The notes below the pieces were generated by a model. The model made no database searches. It was not told where the DNA came from and saw nothing but the letters and a program-made list of their open reading frames with translations. From Nemertoderma westbladi (taxonomy: Eukaryota; Xenacoelomorpha; Nemertodermatida; Nemertodermatidae), in assembly GCA_032718475.1 (NCBI GenBank), contig JAUCBJ010004499.1, forward strand, positions 1 to 46,957: a DNA stretch of 46,957 bases, in the 5' to 3' direction. Each line of letters begins with the position of its first letter. Position 1 is the first letter of the stretch. Below are positions 29,772 through 38,329 of this stretch, piece after piece. The position numbers were made by a program, and so were the translations under genes.

Positions 29772-31330
29772 TCGGCCTTCTGCAGTGCGAACAGTTCTCG
29801 CAACTCAGTCCCTACACTCGCCCCACATTCTTCGATCATTCGCATCCCCTTCTCGGCGATTTCGTTCGCCTTCCTAGTCCGTTCTTCGCTCTCTAAACTT
29901 AATCTCGCACTTTCCAACTGCGCCAGTTTACGTTCTTCTTCCTCCTTTGCTCGTCTCGCTGCGCCCTCTTCTTCCACACGCGCCTTCTCTTCATACAACG
30001 CCCGTCGCTCCCTCTCGCGCTCAAGTTCGCGCTCCTTGCGCTCGCGTTCGAGTTGGAGTTCGCGTTCTTCGCGTTGGAGTTGGAGTTCGCGTTCTTCGCG
30101 TTGGAGTTGGAGTTCACGTTCTTCGCGTTCGCGTTGGAGTTGGAGTTCGCGTTCTTCCTGTTCGCGTTCCGCTTGTTCACGCTTACCTTTCTCTTCCAAC
30201 TCTCGCAACTTTGCGTCTAACTTACGTGTGCGCTCGCGTTCCCGCTCGGCTTCCTTCCGTGCTTCCGATGCACGCAAAACTTCCGCCTGCTGTTCGTCTA
30301 GTCGGCGTCTTCTCTCCTCCGCCGAGTTGTGCGAAACAAGGGATCTAGCACATATAACCTTACCTCGCGCGTGACTAACCTGGGAATCGCCGCTGTCTCT
30401 GGATGCGTCGTCGGGTGGAGTCAACGTCCTCTGTTGAATGTTCTCCGTCGTCGGTAGCACCTGACCCGGTACCACCACTCCATTCTGCATCAGCCAGCTA
30501 GTAACTTCCCTCTGATAACGGCGCTCCTCTTTATCCTGGATCTCTTCTCGCTCCACTAAGTCTCTCAACTCTGCGTCACTCACCTGAGTCGCCTGCGCTT
30601 GTGATGCCCATAGCAGCCAGTTCTCCGTCCTAATTCGTCGGAATCGCTCCGATAACTCGCGGTGCTCCAACAAGGCTGCTAAAACCCTGTCGTAAATCCT
30701 CGTCGCCACGTCGCTCGACTGAGACTCTACTGCCTTCTTTGCTAGGACTGCAAGCTCCTCCATCTGCTTGAATAACGCTGAGTTATATCCTCTTCTAATC
30801 TCTACTAACTCTACCCTCCCGATGTTCGCTGAGTCGGCTAACATTTTCCTTACCTTGTCCGCCGTCCGAGTTATATGTCCGGCATGCGCGTGAAGTTTCT
30901 TCTTTATCGCGATATCAAGTTCTCTCTCGCTTACCTGACTCACACTTGGTGGACTTGAAGGATTATTTCGGGAACTACGGGTACTTCTAACAGCCGTCGG
31001 GACCACGGCACTTACCATACCCACAGGTCTGGAAACCGGGCTCCGGGCTCTCGCTTCTGCTACACTACCCTCCCTATCACTCACCTCTGTCCGGGTTGCT
31101 GTACAATCCTTCCTTACAGTAGCAGTAGGGGATCCTAATACTATTACCTGAGGCTGCTGTTCTTCCTCACTGGTCACTGTCTCATCCTCCTGTTCACTTA
31201 CGTCAGCGTCGCTCGCTGCGTCGTCATAGTCGGCATTGTCGTCAACAGTAATATTTACGCTATCGTCAGTCGGCGGTCCAGCCGCCGTCTCATAGCTGTC
31301 CTCTAGTGCCTCCTTGTCTGAGACACTCAT
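29768..31330 (-). CDS. gag: BEL N-terminal Gag with long coiled coil
   Basis: 520 aa from an ATG at 31330 to a UAG at 29768-29770, in the same frame as pol. Residues 1-60 are strongly acidic. Residues about 135-240 form a charged helical region (KKKLHAHAGHITRTADKVRK onward) that resembles the N-terminal helical part of BEL Gag proteins. Residues about 337-505 are an almost continuous R/E/Q coiled coil with REERELQLQ tandem repeats, probably for self-assembly of the Gag particle. The DUF1759-like and zinc-knuckle parts lie beyond the UAG, so the stop divides Gag itself, not Gag from Pol. The gene follows a 1.1 kb leader. The UAG may be programmed, or a single nonsense mutation in this copy. 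Confidence 0.85.
   Translation of the reverse strand: MSVSDKEALEDSYETAAGPPTDDSVNITVDDNADYDDAASDADVSEQEDETVTSEEEQQPQVIVLGSPTATVRKDCTATRTEVSDREGSVAEARARSPVSRPVGMVSAVVPTAVRSTRSSRNNPSSPPSVSQVSERELDIAIKKKLHAHAGHITRTADKVRKMLADSANIGRVELVEIRRGYNSALFKQMEELAVLAKKAVESQSSDVATRIYDRVLAALLEHRELSERFRRIRTENWLLWASQAQATQVSDAELRDLVEREEIQDKEERRYQREVTSWLMQNGVVVPGQVLPTTENIQQRTLTPPDDASRDSGDSQVSHARGKVICARSLVSHNSAEERRRRLDEQQAEVLRASEARKEAERERERTRKLDAKLRELEEKGKREQAEREQEERELQLQREREERELQLQREERELQLQREERELQLERERKERELERERERRALYEEKARVEEEGAARRAKEEEERKLAQLESARLSLESEERTRKANEIAEKGMRMIEECGASVGTELRELFALQKAE
30047..30160. repeat. 27-33 bp tandem repeats in gag coiled coil
   Basis: About four units of GTTGGAGTTGGAGTTCGCGT plus TCTTCGC on the plus strand encode the ERELQLQRE repeats of the coiled coil. 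Confidence 0.85.
31015..31032. repeat. BEL palindrome copy 7 (in N-terminal Gag)
   Basis: CCATACCCACAGGTCTGG, the most diverged copy, with one internal mismatch. Reads RPVGM. Confidence 0.7.
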
Positions 31331-32455
31331 AGTCTAAATAATGTTTGCCTTCCGGCAAAATATCTCGCAAAAGTTCGAGATATAATTATAATTTAACCGA
31401 AATACGGTCAAATTAATTGTCAAATAATCAGTTGGTCCAAATGTCAAATAAATTCGCAATGCAATATTGTGAATTTAATGGGGTATAGTTATAGCAAATA
31501 CTAGCACAATATTTAAACAAAAATATTATTATATAGCTACTATAGCATTAAATACCGGTATAGCACAAATAACTTTGAATCTAATACAAAATATTCAAAA
31601 TAAACTTGCCACCCGAATATTTCTAATTTTATATAGCTCTAATCAACGTAATTTTAATTTCAAATATTATATGTATCCACTAGCGCGTGGCTACATCTTC
31701 GGGTTGCGACTCTCTCTAACTCTCTCTCTAACTTGAGCGATTCAAAAAACCATGGCCGGCTAAACCTAAATATCCTAACTAATAAATTGAGTTCAGCTTC
31801 GCAGTTAAACAACCGATAATTTTTTACTGCTTCCACAAACACTATGGTGCCAACAGAACAACTAACCTTGTTTGCTGTGAGATTCCACGTCCGCGTCCAA
31901 AGATTCAGGCCCTTCGCTGATTGCAAACCGAACCCGCAGACCCACACGAACCCCAAACTCAGAAGTTCCGTCTTGCCATGTATCTCCAGATGGTATAAAA
32001 TAACTAAGCGGTTACCTAACATACCGGTACAAAACTCTAGAATTTTACAAATAATTTTGACCGAAACTGAATTCTCGCAAACCTAGCTAAAATTTTCAAA
32101 AAACTTACTAATTACAATTTGCCCTAAGGCCTAAGGAACTGCTGTATTCGCAATTAGTAAAAACGCACTACCGTACATCCACTGTATGCAGTACAGTAAG
32201 TAAAACAGTACACCAACCTAACAGCCTAAATTGATACTGTGTGTGTGGTACGGCAAACAAATGTCCTTCTACCGTACGCAGTAACAGCAATCAGCCTAAT
32301 GTACTACTGTACTATCGTACGCAGCCAGTGAATACAGTAATCTAAACTAGCCTAAAAATACACTCTCTGTCCTACTATACGCAGTACAGTGCCTAATACA
32401 GTAATCTAATTTGTATTTACTGTACGCAGTACAGCAAGCAAATCACGTGCTTTAA
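31331..32455 (-). other. BEL leader between 5' LTR and gag
   Basis: 1.1 kb without a long frame on the element strand. The LTR-proximal third carries the CTGTAC/GTACAG repeats listed separately. Directly after the LTR the element strand reads TTAAAGCACGTGATTTGC, with no TGG expected of a primer site pairing with a tRNA 3' end. Confidence 0.7.
32178..32437. repeat. degenerate direct repeats with CTGTACGCAGTACAG hairpins
   Basis: The motif TACGCAGTACAG, or close variants, occurs five times (about 32183, 32273, 32316, 32379, 32422). The last is a perfect hairpin CTGTAC-GCA-GTACAG; the first is CTGTA-TGCAG-TACAG. The position next to the 5' LTR would suit packaging or dimerisation signals (inference). 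Confidence 0.6.
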
Positions 32456-34545
32456 TGTTAAACAAACTACCCCGGCCTAACCAATAAAGACACAAAACTG
32501 CTCTATTTATTAGACAGGGCAATCAGGAGCGTATTATTGCTAATGTGAGGGGCTGCTAAATACAAAACCGCTACTTACCATTAGATGGCGCTAACCTGCC
32601 GTCCGCTAATATGTTTTACTAATTTTCTACGGCTCCTGCTAATTTCTTGTTCCTTTCTCTACCAATTACTCGATAGAGAGCTAACTGTTCGAATATATGA
32701 GCCACGCGGGAATAACCAAAACAACAAACCCGAATCGGCTCCCTAAGCTGACTTAAAACGAGTGTGAGAGGTTTTACACTCAGAGTATATTCTTACACCT
32801 AATCTTACTGTTAAAGTACGCCAATGCCTACGTCTTTTCTAATCGCGAATACTGGGGGTTCCCTAACGGAATGTGTGAATGCGAGAATATTTAAAATAAT
32901 CAAAGTGGTACAGTGTTTATTAGGGCTAATACCTATAGTGGGACTAAACTTGTCTGCGGCTGGCTTTAGGCCAGCAAATTACTAATGCGTTTTGCGTACT
33001 GAATACTGCTATCTAGCTTATTGCCCGCTAATTCAAATAACCGCTCAGCGTAAATAGTTTACGGTACTCTAATTATTACCTTAGCTACTCTCCGCTATGC
33101 TGCGTACTAATTCTTAATTTTACTAATTAATTACAGTCACAAATATGTAACAGCCTAAAATACTGTATTACTTTGACCTAATCAGTAATTATTTACAGTA
33201 AACTAAGAGATAGAAATCAATCAAAGGGAAAAGAGCGCCTATCTAAGCATTCGTAATCTTAGGCACACTTTAGTAACACACCAATCAGCGTCAGCAATCA
33301 CAGCTCGCAATGCGCGATTCACAATTGTACAATCCGCAATGCACGCAATTAGCAATTACACATTCGCAATACATTATTCGCAATACATGCAATTCGCAAT
33401 TGTAAAGCACGCAGACCTCTCCCGGGTACATCTAGGCTTCCTAACTAACCCAATTCCTGCCCCCCTAATACTAAATAGAGACAAAACCTGGATCATCAGC
33501 CCCCTAATTACTGTACCAGCGAGCTGCCCCCACGCTACAATGCAAATTGCCCGACCGCAACGGTGACCCCCCGCCAGCGTTGCTCGCCTTTGAATCCTCC
33601 GCTCCCTTCGTCGCTAACCCCCCGATGTGCCCACCGCCCACTGGCGCCTTAGCCCTCCATTATGCTAATAGCTACCGTAGCGGCGCATGCAAATCACAAA
33701 GTCTGACAGGCTCAGAAATCCCTTAGGATTATTGCGCAGAAAGGAATCACATAGAACCATTAATCAAAAGGTAGAAATCATAGTTCCAGTTGTAATTTGC
33801 AGTAATCGAAGGAATTAATTGAGAAACACAATCAAGAGTAATCGCACTAGCAAATCATTTTGAGATTAATCGAAAAAGCAAATTGCAGAAATACGCTAAA
33901 ATATCCGTCAAAATTGAATAGAGACAGCTCAGCAAGTACAAGGTGATAGCAGATCATGTGAGGTGTCATGTGAGGCTCTACCGGCACACCGCCAATTTAT
34001 AGGTGATCCGGATGGGGTGATGCAATAGGGTGACTCAATCGCTCTCCTATTGGCTCTCCAGTCCGTGCTAGCATTAGACCAACCTGGAAGCAGTTAGTCC
34101 AATAAGGAGGCCGGATTGTAGCCCTATTGCCTGCCCAAACCTCAAATTATTACCATATATGGTAATGGTTCACGTCCCTGGCTGCTGAGTGGCCAGGACA
34201 GCGTCCCTATATGCTAGCCCTATTGATGCTACTGTAATATCAGCAAGCACAAAATCCAGGGTCCGAATAAACTTGCTACCCTGGAACTATCTACATATAT
34301 CCTAATACAAAATTACGTAGGTAGGGCTACATACTATACAAAATGGATGGATTCAAATATATGGGTGTTTCGATTTCCCTATCTAAATACTACTGCGTTA
34401 TTATGCCTTATCTAAAATATTATGCTGCACAACGGACTAATATTACATACAGTATAACGGACTAATATTGTGTACAGTATAACGGACTAATATATTATAC
34501 TGCATAATGGCTAATAATGTGGATACAGCGCCATATACCGTAACA
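32456..34545 (-). repeat. BEL 5' LTR (2090 bp)
   Basis: Transcription of the minus-strand element should start here. Termini are TGTTA and TAACA. It shares every regulatory-looking word with the left LTR, including CArG at 34153 and the ATTGCG array at about 33306-33405. Confidence 0.95.
34153..34162. promoter_or_regulatory. CArG box CCATATATGG in 5' LTR
   Basis: Same perfect CArG palindrome as at 18739. In this LTR it would lie about 390 bp into the element from its 5' end, within the probable U3 region. Confidence 0.5.
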
Positions 34546-34550
34546 TACAC
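34546..34550. repeat. target-site duplication TACAC (right)
   Basis: Matches 17037-17041. It is also the first five bases of the 887-bp palindrome into whose tip the element inserted. Confidence 0.9.
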
Positions 34551-35432
34551 CATAACCCTTAATACAACAACCATTTTTAGGGGGTCGGAGCCCCCCCCCC
34601 CCCCCCCTAATTTTTTTCAAATTTCAATAAAATGCTACAAAATTTGGTATGATGATAGATCGACACCTTTTCTTACTGGTGGCCTGGCCGGATTTTTCAA
34701 TTTCTCAGTTATTTCCATACAACAAGCCCTTAAAAAATATATATTTAGCAATGTTTAACCACCTCCGTAGACTTTATTTTACGTCTTTGAAATGTAATAT
34801 ATATTTCAATCGAAGCGCTTTCGTCTGTAGATTCCGAATCTGAAAACCGTTTTAAATTTAACCAAAAATTGATAAAAATATTATCAAAATTCTAATGTGT
34901 AAATTTAGAGATGTAAATCGCTATAATTCTGATATTTTGTTGTCTTTATTCTAGAATATTAATTATTATTTAGCTGAGCGCTTAAAACTCTCCATCTTGT
35001 TTTTTCATTACCCATAGTAATATTCTAGAATTGAGTAAAAAAAAACATTAGAATTATAGCGATTTACATCACAAAATTTACACCTTAGTATTTTGATAAT
35101 ATCTCCGGAAGTTCTTGGTTAAATTTACAACGGGTTTCAGATTCGGAATCTGCAGATGAAGGTGGATCTAATGATATCTCGATTTCATTACAAAGACGTA
35201 AAATAAAGTCTACGGAGGTGGTTAAACATTGCTAAATAGACATTTTTTAAGGGCTTGTTGTATGGAAATAACTGAGAAATTGAAAAATCCGGCCAGGTCA
35301 CCAGTAAGAAAAGGTGTCGATATATCATCATACCGAATTTCGTAGCATTTTATTGAAATTTGAAAAAAATTAGGGGGGGGGGGGTGGCTCCGACCCCCTA
35401 AAAATGGTTGTTGTATTAAGGGTTATGGTGTA
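34546..35432. mobile_element. 887-bp near-perfect palindrome (foldback element)
   Basis: The left arm starts TACACCATAACCCTTAATAC and the right arm ends with its complement at 35432. Arms match with few gaps over about 420 bp each, centred near 34989 with a short unpaired middle (about 34965-35015). Each arm has a G/C homopolymer (C near 34592, G near 35374). No protein frame survives. The BEL element inserted at its left tip. Confidence 0.9.
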
Positions 35433-35452
35433 TATCACACCGTGTGATATAC
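35430..35452. repeat. 23-bp perfect palindrome at the end of the foldback element
   Basis: GTATATCACAC-C-GTGTGATATAC, 11-bp arms around one base. Confidence 0.9.
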
Positions 35453-35601
35453 AGTTAGCTATATTCAAAAATTATTTGAAACTTGTAGTACTAATTAATT
35501 GTGTTTTTTTTAATTATAAAAATGATATATGTACTAGCTAGATTTTGCTATTTTTAATATTTTGTGTAGGCCCTACAAAAGAAACAAACCCAAACATTCT
35601 A

Positions 35602-35786
35602 GGCCACGTTCACACTACCGAGTTGAAGTCAAAGTCAAAAGACAAATTGTAAAACACAATATAATTTTTTATAGAAAGCCCTTATCTGCTTATGTAATAT
35701 ATTACATATATAATGTATTTATTATTTATTATTTCTAGCTACATTTATTTTCATTTGGCTTTGACTCGGTAATGTGAACGCAGCCT
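35602..35786. mobile_element. 185-bp MITE
   Basis: Ends are inverted: AGGCCACGTTCACACTACCG with GAGT at 35602 and its near-complement ACTCGGTAATGTGAACGCAG with CCT at 35786. The interior is AT-rich and non-coding. No clear target duplication. Confidence 0.75.
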
Positions 35787-36065
35787 TCCCGTAGGTGATG
35801 TATAATTAATCGTTCCCATGTGTTTAAAATATAATCAAGATATTTTCCAAAATATGTTCTGGAATAAGAAATATTTGCAACTGAGGGTTCATTTTTTCAA
35901 AATAATTAGCTTGCATATTCTAGAACGATTTCTATACAAAAAGATAAAAGTACTACTGTAGCTATAATAAAAATTTGGAGAGGAAAATACTAAATTGTGG
36001 AGTGGGGTTCGCTTTACCTTATTATGCAGGATGGCCCTCTTCGTGTTCAATAAGTTCGAACACAT
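35787..36065. other. AT-rich intergenic stretch
   Basis: Nothing recognised beyond common words such as TTCTAGAAC. Confidence 0.4.
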
Positions 36066-36072
36066 GTGATAA

Positions 36073-36237
36073 ACAGAATATCACCTGTTCTAGGAGTGAT
36101 ATACGATATATCAACCTTCAGCAAATAAACTTTGTATAACAACCTCGGGCTTCGGCCTCGGTAGTTATACAAGTTTATTTGCTTCAGGTTGATATATCGT
36201 ACAGTATATCACTCCTAGAACAGGTGATATTCTCTGT
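36073..36237. repeat. 165-bp hairpin element, copy 1
   Basis: Nearly the whole length pairs with itself: ACAGAATATCACCTGTTCTA on the left and the complementary TAGAACAGGTGATATTCTCT on the right, around an apex CTCGGGCTTCGGCCTCGG. Copy 2 is at 37403-37563. Confidence 0.9.
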
Positions 36238-36392
36238 ATATCACCCAGCTAAAGCCAAAATACCCAATGTAACTATATATTAACAATCTTAATACAAAAT
36301 TCTAGAACTTAAATAACTGTATATCAACCAGCTAAAGCCAAAATACCCCATGTAACTATATTAACACTCCTAATACAAAATTCTAGAACTTA
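36234..36392 (+). repeat. 83-bp tandem duplication
   Basis: Units start with CTGTATATCAMCCAGCTAAA at 36234 and 36317 and end AAAATTCTAGAACTTA. The first unit overlaps the right foot of the hairpin. Confidence 0.85.
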
Positions 36393-37402
36393 CACATTTA
36401 TTGTTGTGTTTTAGACATTATTTTTTGCACAGTCTTCCCAAAGTTGAAAGAATTTATATCCATTCCCAACTGATTTAAAATCACTTTTGTAGCTAATAGG
36501 AATATAACAGTTGCCAACCAGGAACTAATATTGAAGTTTCGCACTATAGGCCTACTGTAGTATTGCCTGTGTGACCGTTTATTGAAAATTTTGCATCATC
36601 TTTTTGGTTAGAGTTCCATATAGCACTACATTTATAAATCATATATCATTGATAAAATGGCAACATTGAGGAGTTTCAGAACAATATAAAAGTATTATAT
36701 ACTATTCTAGAACATAAATACAATAAAAAATTTAATGTTCTAGAACATAGAGCTAGTTTTATTTATTTTAACATAGCTAGTAAATTAAAATAAATATTTT
36801 TAAGTAAATTTCTTAATACTTTTAAATGAATATTGATTAGAGTTTAGTTTTTATGGGATTATTCTTTTTTTCTTTTTATGTTTTTTTTAAGTTTTGAGTT
36901 TTTTTGTTAAAATTTTTATTTTGAGTTTTATCACAAAAAATGCTCACACACTGGCTGTACTACAGTACAGTATTATTACTGCAGTGTCCAAATTCGTCAT
37001 AAGATGAGTTTCAGCAAACCCAATAATAGAGAGAGATTTGCAGATGCTTCTTGTAAAGGTCACACACGGCAACGACAGCAACGCACCACTTGCTAAACAT
37101 CAAAGACAGTCAAAACACGAAAAGAGCAACAATTCCCATCAATTATAATTACTAGTTATCTACAGTACTGTAGGTCTACAAGTAACAATTGCTTGTTCTG
37201 ACTTAATATTAAATGAAATTGAACCCTTCTCTCTACAATATTTTTTAATGTTCGGAAAAGCTGGGGAGGGAGGGGGGTTGGGGGGGGGGGGGATTGCAAG
37301 GGTATGTTTGTTTTAGTGGGGTCTACGTTTCCCCAAACGTGAAAAGATACAAAAGTAGCTCACAAAATTTATCAGCGCAATAAGCTCGAATATACATGAT
37401 AA
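36393..37402. other. AT-rich intergenic stretch
   Basis: No gene supported. It contains a 13-G tract near 37280 and repeated TTCTAGAACATA words. Confidence 0.5.
37280..37292. repeat. poly-G tract
   Basis: Thirteen G preceded by other G-rich runs from 37263. Confidence 0.9.
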
Positions 37403-37563
37403 ACAGATTATCGCCTGTCCCAGAAGGTGATATACGGTTATACAACCTTCAGCAAATAAATCATGTATAACTACTTCGGCCTGCGGCCTCAGTAGTTATA
37501 CGATTTATTTGCTTCAGGTTTTTTAACCGTATATCACCTTCTGGGACAGGCGATAATCTCTGT
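37403..37563. repeat. 161-bp hairpin element, copy 2
   Basis: ACAGATTATCGCCTGTCCCA on the left pairs with TGGGACAGGCGATAATCTCT on the right. The apex is CTTCGGCCTGCGGCCTCAG. It shares the layout and CTTCAGCAAATAAA word with copy 1, with many stem positions changed on both sides. Confidence 0.9.
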
Positions 37564-38059
37564 ATAATGCTCATGAGTCACAGCGCCATCATGCTGGGCA
37601 ATACAATTAACATTATCAATTGACCGTTACTACACTAGATGAGATTACATGGTGTACTTCCGATAACCAGAAGCAATCCTTATCAGTCATCCATCATAGA
37701 CCAGCAGGAATAGACCATAATCTAACCGATTAAATAGTTTAACTAATTAATGGTAAACTGATTGACGCCGTACCAGTACCGGTAGGCTACTCAATCTCTG
37801 CTTCCCTCTGATTGTCTGACAGCCTGGCAGTCTGTCTGTGTATGACTTATTACCCCTACCGGTAGGCCTACCCTGCTACTTCTACTGAACATCCTGACAT
37901 CTACTTACTGCAGTACAGCATTTGCGTTACCGATCGGGACCGCAGTCAGACTGTAATTGACCTAGCTCACTGATTAATTAAAAAATATTAGCTCACTACC
38001 TGACTACACTACAGAACTTAATATCATACTGTCACAGGCCTATAATAAATTACAGAAAC

Positions 38060-38329
38060 ATGGCAGTTGAAACAGGGGAATGCAAGTGGTTCAACAGTGA
38101 GAAGGGCTTTGGATTTATCACACCGGACCAAGGCGGGGACGATCTGTTCGTTCACCAGTCTCAGATACACTCACAGGGTTATCGTTCCTTGGGAGAGGGC
38201 GAGAAAGTTGAGTTCGTTCGAATTCACGATGACCGTAACGGTAAAATGAAAGCGACCAATGTCACCGGTCCGAATGGTGGCTATGTCCAAGGAGATTCAG
38301 GTCGTGGTGGTGGCGGCGGTAGATGGTAG
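38060..38329 (+). CDS. single cold-shock-domain RNA/DNA-binding protein with glycine-rich tail
   Basis: 89 aa, no intron in the coding region, ATG in good context (AACATGG). Residues 5-70 form one cold-shock domain: CKWFN at 8-12, RNP1-type KGFGFI at 15-20, RNP2-type LFVHQS at 29-34, then [13 protein letters not shown] (40-52), and TNVTGPNGG at 66-74. Aromatic nucleic-acid-contacting positions W10, F17, F19, F30 and H32 are present. The tail (75-89) is Gly/Arg-rich ([10 protein letters not shown]), typical of RNA-binding proteins. Such proteins bind single-stranded RNA or DNA and act as RNA chaperones or translation regulators. The SLxEGEKVEF part recalls eukaryotic Y-box/Lin28-type domains, but there is no zinc knuckle. 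AATAAA at about 38799 could end the transcript. It may be a normal intronless gene or a retrocopy; neighbours are all repeats. Confidence 0.88.
   Translation: MAVETGECKWFNSEKGFGFITPDQGGDDLFVHQSQIHSQGYRSLGEGEKVEFVRIHDDRNGKMKATNVTGPNGGYVQGDSGRGGGGGRW

Larger units (their letters stand above)
17042..34545 (-). mobile_element. complete BEL/Pao LTR retrotransposon, 17.5 kb
   Basis: The element runs right to left. LTRs of 2090 bp (32456-34545, 5') and 2085 bp (17042-19126, 3') are about 99.8 percent identical and end in TGTTA...TAACA. The flanking 5-bp duplication TACAC (17037-17041 and 34546-34550) is the size expected for BEL/Pao. The internal region has a leader, a split gag-pol frame with all BEL enzyme domains, and a long 3' region. 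Length is well above the usual BEL size, owing to long LTRs and a 3.9 kb stretch after pol. The near-identical LTRs and long open frame imply recent insertion. No TGG-type primer site follows the 5' LTR. Confidence 0.95.

Noticed and set aside
29661-30374. 237-codon plus-strand serine/arginine-rich frame and similar long frames opposite gag-pol (e.g. 27312-27791)
   Set aside because: They are antisense shadows of the gag coiled-coil repeats and pol; low-complexity composition and no independent features.
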